A stretch of 64,000 nucleotides of DNA from Sphingobacterium sp. UBA2700. Lineage in GTDB: Bacteria > Bacteroidota > Bacteroidia > Sphingobacteriales > Sphingobacteriaceae. This document shows, in pieces, positions 25,956-35,685 of this stretch. The stretch lies in assembly GCA_002354335.1 (NCBI GenBank), contig DELI01000025.1:21322-85321 (forward strand), given 5' to 3'. Under the pieces are notes generated by a model. It searched no databases. It saw nothing but the letters and a program-made list of their open reading frames with translations, and was not told the DNA's origin. The translations under genes were made by a program, and so were the position numbers. Every line of letters starts with the position of its first letter. Position 1 is the stretch's first letter.

Positions 25956-26546
25956 ATGGGATTAAAGATTGGAATTACCGGTGGCATAGGTGTCGGCAAA
26001 AGCATTGTAACGAAGCTTTTTAAAGTTCTTGGTATAGCAACCTATGACGCGGACAGGGAAGCAAAGGACATCATGATCAAAAGTGATGATGTTAGGAAAG
26101 CGCTGATTGAGACTTTTGGCGAAGAGGTTTATTTCGAAGATGGTTCTCTAAACCGTGCTTGGTTGTCATCCCGTGTTTTTAAGGATGAGGCAGAACTCAA
26201 AAAACTAAATGCCATCGTGCATCCTGCGGTGATTAAGGCTGCGGATGATTGGGCAGCAGCGCAAGAAGGTCCTTATAGCTTAAAAGAAGCGGCTTTATTG
26301 TTCGAGAGCGGCTCATACAAAAGTTTAGATTATTGTATCCTGGTAAGCTCGCCTGAGGATGTTCGCATACAACGCGTAATGGAGCGCGACATGGTGAGCG
26401 AGGAAGAGGTTCGTCACAGAATGAGCAAACAGATGCCAGAAAAAGAAAAGGAGGCATTGGCCGACTTTATGATATTTAACGATGATCAGCACAGCTTAAT
26501 TGAACAAGTGATGTTGCTTCATCAACAATTCTTATCGAGTAAATAG
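25956..26546 (+). CDS. coaE: dephospho-CoA kinase
   Basis: A 196-residue P-loop kinase for the last step of coenzyme A synthesis. Seen: Walker A GITGGIGVGKSIV at the start, YDADREAKDIM, AIVHPAVI, the ESG of LLFESGSYKSLDY and the lid region RMSKQMPEKEK. The ATG at 25956 is one base after the ybbR stop, indicating coupling. A longer frame from 25929 would overlap ybbR and add unrelated residues. Confidence 0.95.
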   Translation: MGLKIGITGGIGVGKSIVTKLFKVLGIATYDADREAKDIMIKSDDVRKALIETFGEEVYFEDGSLNRAWLSSRVFKDEAELKKLNAIVHPAVIKAADDWAAAQEGPYSLKEAALLFESGSYKSLDYCILVSSPEDVRIQRVMERDMVSEEEVRHRMSKQMPEKEKEALADFMIFNDDQHSLIEQVMLLHQQFLSSK

Positions 26547-26550
26547 CTGT

Positions 26551-27522
26551 ATGGCTGAAATAATTGAAGATTTTCTAGTAAAAAGAGATAAAGGTTACTA
26601 CTGTGCTTATGGCGACTTTTATGTAGATCCCCTGTACCCAGTGCAACGAGCGGTGGTATCCCATGCACATGGTGACCATGCAAGTCCCGGGCATCGGGAA
26701 ATCTACTGCACTAAAGCCACAGCGGCTTTTATGCAGGTCCGTTATCCAAAACAACCAATACAATCCTACCGTGTTTTTGACTTCGAAGAGGGCTTCAATA
26801 TCAATGGGGTAGAGATTGTATTTATTCCTGCCGGGCATATATTGGGTTCTGCACAGTTACTGATGGCTTACAAAGGCGTTAGATACCTCTATACCGGCGA
26901 TTATAAACTGCAGGAGGATCCAACTTGTGAGCCCATCAAGATCATCGAAGCGGATGTATTGATAACCGAGACCACCTTCGCTGATCCGAATGTGAAGCAT
27001 CCAGATCCAAAAGAGGAGATATTGAAATTGGATGTCCCAAGCAATATCATGCTGGGTTGTTACTCGCTCGGAAAGGCACAGCGCATTACCGCCTTGATGA
27101 ACCTTTATCTTCCCGATCGTGAAATCCTGGTGCATCATAGCATGCTGCCGCTTCATCGCATATACGATAGCTATGCAAATTTCCCGATGAAATATGCATT
27201 ATATAACAGGAAGTCGATGAAAGGGGATGAAAAAAACAAGGTATATTTAGTGCCGCCATTAACGTTCAATAGCTATAGACGGGCAAAAAACGTGGTACGT
27301 GTGTTTGCGTCGGGCTGGGCAAGATTACAGGCTAGTAATGATATTAGTTTATATCTCTCGGACCATGTTGATTGGCAAGATATATTGACCTTTGTTAGTG
27401 CTGTTAAACCTAAGGCAATCTGGACCTTACATGGCGACGGTCGTCAGCTGCATGCACATTTGTCAGAAAATTTAATAATTCGCGACATATTCGAGCAAAC
27501 ATATAGACCTGATTATTGTTAG
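26551..27522 (+). CDS. metallo-beta-lactamase-fold exonuclease
   Basis: A 323-residue protein of the MBL superfamily close to mRNA 3'-end-processing and ligase-associated exonucleases. Metal ligands are visible in SHAHGDHASPGH, the AGHILGSAQ loop and YTGDYK. The end contains SLYLSDHVDWQDILTF and IWTLHGDG, as in the beta-CASP-like relatives. It starts 4 bases after coaE. Whether DNA or RNA is the substrate cannot be told; no DNA ligase or helicase gene is adjacent. Confidence 0.78.
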   Translation: MAEIIEDFLVKRDKGYYCAYGDFYVDPLYPVQRAVVSHAHGDHASPGHREIYCTKATAAFMQVRYPKQPIQSYRVFDFEEGFNINGVEIVFIPAGHILGSAQLLMAYKGVRYLYTGDYKLQEDPTCEPIKIIEADVLITETTFADPNVKHPDPKEEILKLDVPSNIMLGCYSLGKAQRITALMNLYLPDREILVHHSMLPLHRIYDSYANFPMKYALYNRKSMKGDEKNKVYLVPPLTFNSYRRAKNVVRVFASGWARLQASNDISLYLSDHVDWQDILTFVSAVKPKAIWTLHGDGRQLHAHLSENLIIRDIFEQTYRPDYC

Positions 27523-27554
27523 TTAATAAATACTAACAATAATAGGAGAGCTAT

Positions 27555-27671
27555 ATGAACAAATTCTTTAGAGCATTAATTGCAGGATGGGGAGCCAAAA
27601 AGATGGGCTTAGGATGTTTCGGAACCATCATTGTCTTTATTATTATCTATTACCTTTTAGGATATTTGTAG
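27555..27671 (+). CDS. 38-residue membrane peptide
   Basis: ATG 27555 to TAG 27671 encodes a peptide with a short amphipathic start (MNKFFRALIAGWGAKKMG), a Gly/Cys turn and one membrane helix (TIIVFIIIYYLLGYL). An AGGAG-like ribosome site at 27543-27549 supports translation, which is notable in a phylum with weak Shine-Dalgarno use. Its composition and clean single-helix layout suggest a real small protein. The function is unknown. Confidence 0.6.
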   Translation: MNKFFRALIAGWGAKKMGLGCFGTIIVFIIIYYLLGYL

Positions 27672-27729
27672 GCGACAAAATTTTCAATCCTTCGACAAGT
27701 TTAAAAGATTTTGCCGGGGATTGATTAAG

Positions 27730-27762
27730 ACAAAAAATGGCTAGTTGATTTGACTAGCCATC
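27730..27762 (-). terminator. terminator of the sulfatase gene
   Basis: ATGGCTAGT and ACTAGCCAT (27737-27745 with 27753-27761) form a stem. On the minus strand it is followed by six T. The remaining 160 bases to the sulfatase stop show no gene. Confidence 0.65.
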
Positions 27763-27925
27763 CCTATAAAACTAATACCCGAGCGGGTCAACATGAAACA
27801 AGCCTTGCGTCAGGCTGTTTACCAAATTTAACTATTCGATCTTGAGTACCTTGGTCTAAAGAAGAAGGGCCTTCTTACCGTATATTGAGATCTAAGTTAC
27901 CTAAATCCTAAGCCTTCCGAAATAC

Positions 27926-29338
27926 CTATTGTTGGGTATTTTTCTTCAATAATGGGAATATTTCGCTCTCGCTATGCTGCTCTTCAATAAGCTTTAACAT
28001 CTTTTTAGCCAGTTTAGTGTTTTGCACGGGTTTCTTTTCCTGAGGATCCCTCTTTAAATCATATAACTCGTAATAACTATTTTCTGGGTCCTTAACTTTG
28101 AATTTAATCAATTTATAATTTTTATATCGGACAGCTTGGCGACCGCCATCTTCATGAAATTCCCAATATAGATGCTTGTGCTTTTGTTGTCTACCCTGAT
28201 TTAGCAAGGAAGGAAGTAAGGAGATGCCGTCGGTTTGCTCCCTTCTGCCGTGCTTCGTTAAGTCCTGGACTGTCGGTAGGATATCCCAAAATGCCCCGAT
28301 ATGTTCGGTCGTTGTCCCGGCAGGTATGTGGCCCTTCCAACTAACCAGTAAGGGGGTGCGGATGCCGCCCTCGTATAGATCTCGCTTATAGCCTCGAAAA
28401 CCAGCCGTGCTGTTGAAAAAGTCGGGATCTGCGCCACCTTCACGATGTGCGCCATTGTCGCTGCTGAATATAATAATTGTATTCTCTAAAAGACCTAATC
28501 GGTCTAGCTTGTCAATAATCTCCCCGACATAATGATCCATGCGACTAACCATCGCTGCATAGGTTGCTCTAGGTTTTTCAACGGGGGCATAGCCCGCGAT
28601 GGTTGCTTTAGGGCCATAATCATTGCCATGATGTGCTTTTTCTTCAAAGGCATGCTCATATTTTTTATAAAACTCATCTTCCGGACCCGCTAGCTCGGCA
28701 TGGGGGAGGACCGTAGGAACGAATAGGAAAAAGGGCTGCTCCTTATTACGGTCGATAAAAGCTAGGGTTTGTTCCTGAATCAATGCAGGCGCATAGATGG
28801 CCTTTTTTGATAAGTCATTGCCCTTCAACTCTACGCGCTGATTGTTATGCCATAGATGTGTGGGATAGTAACGATGCGATTGTCGCTGGCAATTATAGCC
28901 GAAAAATTCGTCAAAACCCTTGCGATTGGGGTCGCCACTGCTGCCCACCATGCCCAATCCCCATTTTCCAAAAGCGCCTGTTTGGTAGCCTTGTTCGTGT
29001 AATATCATCGCGAAGGTGCGTATGCTGTCTGCTAGTGGTTCCTGGCCTTCAGGTTCTATTTCCTTATTCCCCCGAATATGGGTGTGTCCAGTGTGCTGAC
29101 CGGTCAACAGAGCCGATCTTGACGGGGCACATACCGATGTGCCAGCATAGAATTGGGTAAAGCGCATGCCCGAAGCTGCGAGTTTATCCAGATTCGGTGT
29201 GCTGATTTTTTGCTGTTTATAACTGCCTAAGTCGCCAATCCCTAAGTCATCGGCAAGGATGAAAACGATATTGGGCTTCTGATTTTGAGCATGAAGTTGA
29301 AAGGTAACAAGAAAAAGTAGGGTTAGGAGACGTTTCAT
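27926..29338 (-). CDS. secreted arylsulfatase, formylglycine-dependent
   Basis: A 470-residue sulfatase of the S1 type. A signal peptide (MKRLLTLLFLVTFQLHAQ) precedes the core: NIVFILADDLGIGDLG with the metal-binding Asp pair, STPNLDKLAASG, and the activation motif CAPSRSALLTG whose Cys is converted to formylglycine. Later metal ligands are in FSSDNGAHREGG. It removes sulfate from glycans or small esters in the periplasm. The ATG at 29338 is chosen because the longer frame runs into tRNA-Phe. There is no adjacent susC/susD pair. Confidence 0.9.
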   Translation of the reverse strand: MKRLLTLLFLVTFQLHAQNQKPNIVFILADDLGIGDLGSYKQQKISTPNLDKLAASGMRFTQFYAGTSVCAPSRSALLTGQHTGHTHIRGNKEIEPEGQEPLADSIRTFAMILHEQGYQTGAFGKWGLGMVGSSGDPNRKGFDEFFGYNCQRQSHRYYPTHLWHNNQRVELKGNDLSKKAIYAPALIQEQTLAFIDRNKEQPFFLFVPTVLPHAELAGPEDEFYKKYEHAFEEKAHHGNDYGPKATIAGYAPVEKPRATYAAMVSRMDHYVGEIIDKLDRLGLLENTIIIFSSDNGAHREGGADPDFFNSTAGFRGYKRDLYEGGIRTPLLVSWKGHIPAGTTTEHIGAFWDILPTVQDLTKHGRREQTDGISLLPSLLNQGRQQKHKHLYWEFHEDGGRQAVRYKNYKLIKFKVKDPENSYYELYDLKRDPQEKKPVQNTKLAKKMLKLIEEQHSESEIFPLLKKNTQQ

Positions 29339-29362
29339 AAAGGCAAGATAGGCAAAAAGGCA

Positions 29363-29394
29363 TAAAAAAAACCCAATCGGATGAGATTGGGGTT
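29363..29394 (-). terminator. terminator of the tRNA-Phe pair
   Basis: On the minus strand AACCCCAATC pairs with GATTGGGTT around a 6-base loop and is followed by eight T. It lies six bases after the tRNA and before the sulfatase start, insulating the two. Confidence 0.75.
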
Positions 29395-29399
29395 TTCTG

Positions 29400-29472
29400 T
29401 GGTGCCAGCTGGATTCGAACCAGCGACACAAGGATTTTCAGTCCTTTGCTCTACCAACTGAGCTATGGCACC
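29400..29472 (-). tRNA. tRNA-Phe (GAA), copy 2 in transcription order
   Basis: A complete 73-base cloverleaf. Acceptor GGTGCCA pairs with TGGCACC, and loop CTGAAAA between AAGGA and TCCTT gives anticodon GAA. T arm has GGTTCGAATCC. Identical to the copy at 29517-29589. CCA is not encoded. Confidence 0.95.
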
Positions 29473-29516
29473 TTTTCAAGTTTTTGTTTGGAATCTGTTA
29501 CTTGTCAGATTTTTCG

Positions 29517-29589
29517 TGGTGCCAGCTGGATTCGAACCAGCGACACAAGGATTTTCAGTCCTTTGCTCTACCAACTGAGCTATGGCACC
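29517..29589 (-). tRNA. tRNA-Phe (GAA), copy 1 in transcription order
   Basis: The same 73-base sequence as 29400-29472, separated by 44 bases. The two are probably transcribed together from the box at 29623-29630. Confidence 0.95.
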
Positions 29590-29622
29590 TTTTATTGCAC
29601 TTCCGTTACCGAACTTGCGTTG

Positions 29623-29630
29623 CAAATGTA
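29623..29630 (-). promoter_or_regulatory. -7 box of the tRNA-Phe pair
   Basis: TACATTTG on the minus strand fits TAnnTTTG and lies 33 bases before the first tRNA base. Confidence 0.5.
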
Positions 29631-29728
29631 CCGTCTTTTTTCGAATTCTAAAACTTTTGCACTAATATTTTTAAACCTTTTTAGCAAATGGTTGATTTTG
29701 ATTGAGATAAAATTACATCAAATAAACA

Positions 29729-29757
29729 TTGGTATTCCCCATTTTACGGTATCTTTG
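29729..29757 (+). promoter_or_regulatory. sigma-A promoter of mnmA
   Basis: TTG at 29729-29731 and TATCTTTG at 29750-29757 are 18 bases apart and match the phylum consensus. The mnmA ATG follows 17 bases later, so the leader is very short. Confidence 0.7.
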
Positions 29758-29774
29758 CACTTCAATAAAATAGT

Positions 29775-30872
29775 ATGAGTAAAAAAGGAAGAGTTTTGGT
29801 AGCCATGAGTGGCGGGGTGGATAGCTCGGTAGCGGCGGTTATGCTTCATGAACAAGGCTATGAGGTCATCGGTATAACGATGAAAACATGGGATTATGCT
29901 AGTTCAGGAGGCTCTTCAAAGGAAACTGGATGCTGTAGCTTAGATAGTATTAACGACGCCAGAACCTTAGCCGTAAACTACGGTTTTCCTCATTATATTC
30001 TAGATATCCGCGACGAATTCGGTGATTATGTTATTGATAACTTCGTAGATGAGTATATCGCAGGAAGAACGCCAAACCCTTGTGTGTTATGTAATACCCA
30101 TATCAAATGGGAAGCATTAATAAAGCGTGCTAACAAGTTGGAATGCGAATTTATTGCAACCGGACACTATGCAAACATCCGTCTGCACGATAATGGTCGT
30201 TATGTTATCTCTAAAGGTAGGGATGAAAATAAAGATCAGTCCTATGTATTGTGGGGTGTATCGCAGGAGAACCTTGCACGTACGCAGTTTCCGTTAGGAA
30301 GTTTTACGAAGGCCGAGATTCGTCAGATGGCTTTAGAAATGGGACAACATGAAATTGCAAACAAATCAGAAAGCTATGAAATCTGCTTTGTACCGGATAA
30401 CGATTACCGTTCATTCTTAAGACATAAAAAGCCAAACTTGGATCAAGAGATTGGCCCTGGAAACTTTATTCTATCCGACGGTACGGTCGTAGGTCAACAC
30501 ATCGGATATCCATATTTCACTATCGGGCAACGTAGAGGCTTAGGTATTGCATTGGGGAAACCCATGTTCGTTATCCAAATCTTACCAGAAAGCAACTCCG
30601 TTATGCTAGGGGAGGAACATGAATTGGAGCGTTCGCAAGCATTCGTACGCGATATCAACTTAGTGAAATATGCTTCTATCGACGAACCAATGGAAGCTGT
30701 AACCAAGATCCGATATAAAGATGCTGGTGCTATTTCTACTCTGACGCAGCATGGAAATATCATGCAGGTAGATTTTACCCATAACGTAAAAGGTATTGCA
30801 CCGGGTCAGTCTGCTGTTTTCTATGAAGGCGATGATTTGTTAGGTGGCGGTTTCCTGATGAAGGAAAACTAA
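29775..30872 (+). CDS. mnmA: tRNA-specific 2-thiouridylase MnmA
   Basis: A 365-residue enzyme that places sulfur on U34 of Lys, Glu and Gln tRNAs. Seen: the PP-loop SGGVDSSVAA, catalytic Cys in NPCVLCN, second Cys in ESYEICFVPDNDY, HIGYPYFTIGQRRGLG, and the C-terminal barrel ending APGQSAVFYEGDDLLGGG. The length is normal. The gene has its own promoter and terminator, so it is likely monocistronic. Confidence 0.96.
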   Translation: MSKKGRVLVAMSGGVDSSVAAVMLHEQGYEVIGITMKTWDYASSGGSSKETGCCSLDSINDARTLAVNYGFPHYILDIRDEFGDYVIDNFVDEYIAGRTPNPCVLCNTHIKWEALIKRANKLECEFIATGHYANIRLHDNGRYVISKGRDENKDQSYVLWGVSQENLARTQFPLGSFTKAEIRQMALEMGQHEIANKSESYEICFVPDNDYRSFLRHKKPNLDQEIGPGNFILSDGTVVGQHIGYPYFTIGQRRGLGIALGKPMFVIQILPESNSVMLGEEHELERSQAFVRDINLVKYASIDEPMEAVTKIRYKDAGAISTLTQHGNIMQVDFTHNVKGIAPGQSAVFYEGDDLLGGGFLMKEN

Positions 30873-30898
30873 GACAGTAAACAATAGTAGTAAAAGAG

Positions 30899-30936
30899 AG
30901 CGGTGCTATCCAAAAAGGTAGCAGCGCTTTTTTTGT
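30899..30936 (+). terminator. terminator of mnmA
   Basis: A stem of about 11 bp with one mismatch (30899-30910 with 30917-30928) and a short A loop is followed by seven further T. Confidence 0.8.
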
Positions 30937-30995
30937 TTTTCAATAGGAGAGCCAGAGGGATTCAACGGACATGCTATAGGTTATTGTCATTCTAT

Positions 30996-31068
30996 ACCCA
31001 ATATACACCCCAATCATAACCCTATCGAAGCGGTTATGATTGGGGTTTGTATTGGGTTTACATTGGGT
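30996..31068 (-). repeat. 11-bp-periodic AAACCCAAT repeat with hairpin, copy B
   Basis: In minus orientation. ATTGGGT units end at 31046, 31057 and 31068, 11 bp apart. A 15-bp perfect stem pairs ACCCCAATCATAACC (31007-31021) with its complement at 31032-31046. An outer ACCCAATA/TATTGGGT pairing extends the arms to 30996 and 31057. Lies between the convergent mnmA and gapA genes. Confidence 0.8.
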
Positions 31069-31176
31069 TTGAAAGGGCTTTATGCAGAACCAGTGTCGTT
31101 AAAGACCTTTCGTATTTTAATTGCAATACCAATGGGTTTGAATATTCTTGATGGCCTTTGAAAGCATATACTTTTA

Positions 31177-31207
31177 GAAAAAAAAAGACTCCGCCCAGTG
31201 CAGAGTC
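31177..31207 (-). terminator. terminator of the pfkA-gapA operon
   Basis: On the minus strand GACTCTGC pairs with GCGGAGTC (31200-31207 with 31187-31194) and is followed by a run of about nine T. It lies after the separate hairpin at 31218-31248. Confidence 0.75.
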
Positions 31208-31217
31208 CATATATACA

Positions 31218-31248
31218 AGAGAGGCTGTCCATTTTGGACAGCCTCTCT
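31218..31248. other. 13-bp perfect hairpin after gapA
   Basis: AGAGAGGCTGTCC and GGACAGCCTCTCT pair around a 5-base loop. There is no strong T tract on either strand. It may stabilise the gapA mRNA end or act as a second termination signal. Confidence 0.6.
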
Positions 31249-31271
31249 ATTTTAATAAGGTTTTATTAAGC

Positions 31272-33124
<1,853 letters not shown>

Positions 33125-33127
33125 AGA

Positions 33128-34111
33128 TTAAATGTTCATTACTTCGGAAATCGTTATCAGTTCTTCATCTAGCTTAAACTCCTTATTTCTAAGCGCTTCT
33201 TCTAGACTGGTTGAGGTGATTTTACTGCCCCGGATTCCTACAGTTCCTCGAGTATTGCCTCGCAGCAGTTCGTTAACTGCAAAATAGCCCATACGGGTTG
33301 CTAATATTCTATCGAAACTGCTTGGTGATCCCCCACGTTGCAGATGTCCTAATATACTAACTTTTGTGTCATAAAAATCAAATTTTTCTTTCACCCGTTT
33401 TGCTACATTGTAGGCTCCGCCGTTTTTGTCGCCCTCTGCCACAATAACGATCATGGAGGTCTTATTACGATCTTTCGCAACTTCCAGCATATCGATCAGT
33501 TCATCGATCGCTGTATCCTTCTCTGGAAGCATAATCGCTTCAGCACCGCCCGCTACGCCTGCGTAAAGAGCGATACTTCCTGAATCCCTACCCATCACTT
33601 CAACGAAAAATAATCGATTATGTGATGCGGCAGTATCTTTTATTTTATCGATTGATTCGATAACAGTATTGTTTGCTGTGTCAAAGCCTAAGGTATAATC
33701 GGTACCATAAAGGTCGTTGTCGATTGTGCCAGGAATGCACATTACCGGAATGTCATATTCTTTAGAAAAAATCTCAGCGCCGGTGAAAGTACCGTCCCCG
33801 CCTATAGCGACTAAAGCATCTATGTTGGCCGCTTTGATATTATCGTAGGCCTTCTTACGACCTTCCGGCGTTCTGAATTCGGGACAGCGCGCCGACTTGA
33901 GCATGGTTCCACCTTTTTGCAGGATAGAACTTACCGAACGGCTTACTAAGTTTTTAAAGTCACCCTCAATCATCCCCTCGTATCCTCTGTATATTCCTGT
34001 AACTTCTAAATTATGATATAATGCAGTTCTGACGACGGCTCGAATGGCAGCGTTCATACCCGGAGCGTCACCTCCAGAAGTATAAACTCCAATTCTTCTG
34101 ATGTTATTCAT
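33128..34111 (-). CDS. pfkA: 6-phosphofructokinase (ATP)
   Basis: A 327-residue PFK-A enzyme. Seen: GVYTSGGDAPGMNAAIRA, GGDGTFTGAEIF, the catalytic PGTIDNDLYGTDYTLGFDTA, and EVMGRDSGSIALYAG. It phosphorylates fructose 6-phosphate. Gly follows GGD in the ATP site (GGDGT), as expected for ATP-dependent enzymes. First gene of the cluster ending in gapA. AGAGGA lies a few bases upstream of its ATG. Confidence 0.96.
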   Translation of the reverse strand: MNNIRRIGVYTSGGDAPGMNAAIRAVVRTALYHNLEVTGIYRGYEGMIEGDFKNLVSRSVSSILQKGGTMLKSARCPEFRTPEGRKKAYDNIKAANIDALVAIGGDGTFTGAEIFSKEYDIPVMCIPGTIDNDLYGTDYTLGFDTANNTVIESIDKIKDTAASHNRLFFVEVMGRDSGSIALYAGVAGGAEAIMLPEKDTAIDELIDMLEVAKDRNKTSMIVIVAEGDKNGGAYNVAKRVKEKFDFYDTKVSILGHLQRGGSPSSFDRILATRMGYFAVNELLRGNTRGTVGIRGSKITSTSLEEALRNKEFKLDEELITISEVMNI

Positions 34112-34252
34112 TAGGTTCCTCTATTTTTATGATTTACGAATATAATGTGTATTTCTTACACTATTAAATTTTTTTGGTAATTTGTTTGTTGATTTATATA
34201 ATTGTTAGGATTATCGAATAATCCATATTAATCAAACAAATAAATTTAGATT

Positions 34253-34915
34253 TTGCAGACGCATTTTACCATTGATTGTGTGATCTTTAGTTTCGATGAA
34301 GGTCAATTAAAAATACTTTTAGCAGAAAGAAACGAATATCCGTATAAAGAATGGTGGGCTTTGCCCGGCTATTTTGTCAACAAATATGAAGAAATGGAAG
34401 ACGCCGTTTCTCGTATCCTTTTGGAGATGACAGGCCTAAAAGACATCTATATGGATCAATTGGCGGCTTTTGCTGGAGTTAAGCGACACCCGGAGGGTAG
34501 AATTCTTACGGTCGCTTATATGGCTTTGGTACAAATGGAGGAGGTGAAAAATAAAATTGCGCCAACCTCAGATTATATGCGTCAGTTAAAATGGTTTCCA
34601 GTTTCTGAATTACCGGAGCTCGCATTTGACCATCGCGATATTATTACGTTAAGTTTAGAAAGATTGAAGAAGTCTGTTACATACTCGACGGCTCCCTATG
34701 AATTATTGCCAACCAAATTTACCCTCACACAACTGCAACAAGTCTATGAGTCTATTCTGAATAAAAAACTCGATAAACGTAACTTCCGGAAAAAAATCAA
34801 CAACCTAGGGTATCTAAAAGAGTTGAACGAATATCAGAAAGGAGTGTCCTATAGAGCAGCCAAACTGTACTCTTTTGACAAAAGAAAGTTCCATAAACAA
34901 TTTTCACAAGACTAA
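34253..34915 (+). CDS. NUDIX-fold transcriptional regulator (NrtR-like)
   Basis: A 220-residue protein: NUDIX fold (about 1-145), then a winged helix (LLPTKFTLTQLQQVYESILN to the end), the layout of NrtR-type regulators. The NUDIX box is degenerate: GYFVNKYEEMEDAVSRILLE lacks the second Gly, and Ile and Met replace two of the metal-binding Glu, so it should sense a nucleotide or sugar derivative without hydrolysis. There is no ATG: after a TAG at 34247 the first usable start is TTG 34253. It is divergent from pfkA across 141 bases and may regulate it. Confidence 0.75.
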   Translation: MQTHFTIDCVIFSFDEGQLKILLAERNEYPYKEWWALPGYFVNKYEEMEDAVSRILLEMTGLKDIYMDQLAAFAGVKRHPEGRILTVAYMALVQMEEVKNKIAPTSDYMRQLKWFPVSELPELAFDHRDIITLSLERLKKSVTYSTAPYELLPTKFTLTQLQQVYESILNKKLDKRNFRKKINNLGYLKELNEYQKGVSYRAAKLYSFDKRKFHKQFSQD

Positions 34916-35027
34916 TAATCATTTATTTTTTCTGTTAAATTTTTTCGTTTTATGCCTTGCTGGCGTTAAGAAAGTGTTAATAATCACTTTTTTGACAATG
35001 GCGTGATATTATTTGCTATCATTTCTT

Positions 35028-35060
35028 TACTTTTGAACAATTTTTGAAAAAAGTCAAAAG
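35028..35060 (+). promoter_or_regulatory. -7 box and possible TetR operator
   Basis: TACTTTTG at 35028-35035 fits the -7 consensus. It overlaps the left arm of an inverted repeat, CTTTTGA (35030-35036) and TCAAAAG (35054-35060), 17 bases apart. That is a plausible autoregulatory site for the TetR gene starting at 35077. No regular -33 box was found. Confidence 0.4.
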
Positions 35061-35076
35061 ATAAAAAAGGAGAGAA

Positions 35077-35673
35077 ATGGAAAATCGTAAGGATCAAATC
35101 ATCGAAGCAGCGCTAAAACGCTTCTCGCATTTTGGTTTTCAAAAAACCACAATGAACGAGATTGCTGATGATTTGCGAATTACCAAAGCAAATCTGTATT
35201 ACTATTATCCCGACAAAACAAGCCTTATTCTAGCCGTTTTGCACCATGTGATTGATGAGATACATGCAGATGAGCTTAAACTTATCAACAAGTACAAAGG
35301 TAATCTAATTGACACTTTAATAGGCATATTGGAAATGCGAGCTTCCTTTCTACGGAAGTACTATGTGCTTCATATCGCCGAGAATTTAGATTGGTTGAAG
35401 GGCATGGATATTCAATGTACCATGGAAGCTTTTTATAACCGCGATATTGAGTGTATCGCTGTATTGTTTGAAAAGGCGATTGCAGCGGGAGAGGTGGAAC
35501 TCGAAAATGCGCAAGATGCTGCGGCTGCCTATGTAGAGCTGACAAAAGGGGTAAGTATTTTGCATACGGTGTCGGATATTATTACCGGCATACCGAACGA
35601 ACAGAATGTAGAACTCATATTAGCCAGCCAGATACGAGCAACCAAGTTAATATTTGCAGGAAAAATTAAATAG
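35077..35673 (+). CDS. TetR/AcrR-family regulator of the efflux operon
   Basis: A 198-residue repressor-type protein. The N-terminal helix-turn-helix (TTMNEIADDLRITKANLYYY) is typical, and the C-terminal part is a helical ligand domain. It is the first gene of an operon followed 12 bases later by TolC, adaptor and RND pump genes, so it very likely controls its own efflux system in response to an unknown compound. An AAGGAGA ribosome site is present. Confidence 0.92.
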   Translation: MENRKDQIIEAALKRFSHFGFQKTTMNEIADDLRITKANLYYYYPDKTSLILAVLHHVIDEIHADELKLINKYKGNLIDTLIGILEMRASFLRKYYVLHIAENLDWLKGMDIQCTMEAFYNRDIECIAVLFEKAIAAGEVELENAQDAAAAYVELTKGVSILHTVSDIITGIPNEQNVELILASQIRATKLIFAGKIK

Positions 35674-35685
35674 AATTACACATAA

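Noticed and set aside
29370..29393. Hairpin ACCCAATC/GATTGGGGT as a fourth member of the 11-bp repeat family
   Set aside because: It lacks the 11-bp units and works as the tRNA-Phe terminator; the similarity is limited to one short arm.
29339..29431. Longer N-terminus of the sulfatase starting at 29431
   Set aside because: It would run through tRNA-Phe and put 31 residues before a clear signal peptide.
29446..29778. A plus-strand frame over the tRNA-Phe genes
   Set aside because: It reads antisense through two tRNAs and has a repeated peptide only because the tRNAs are identical.
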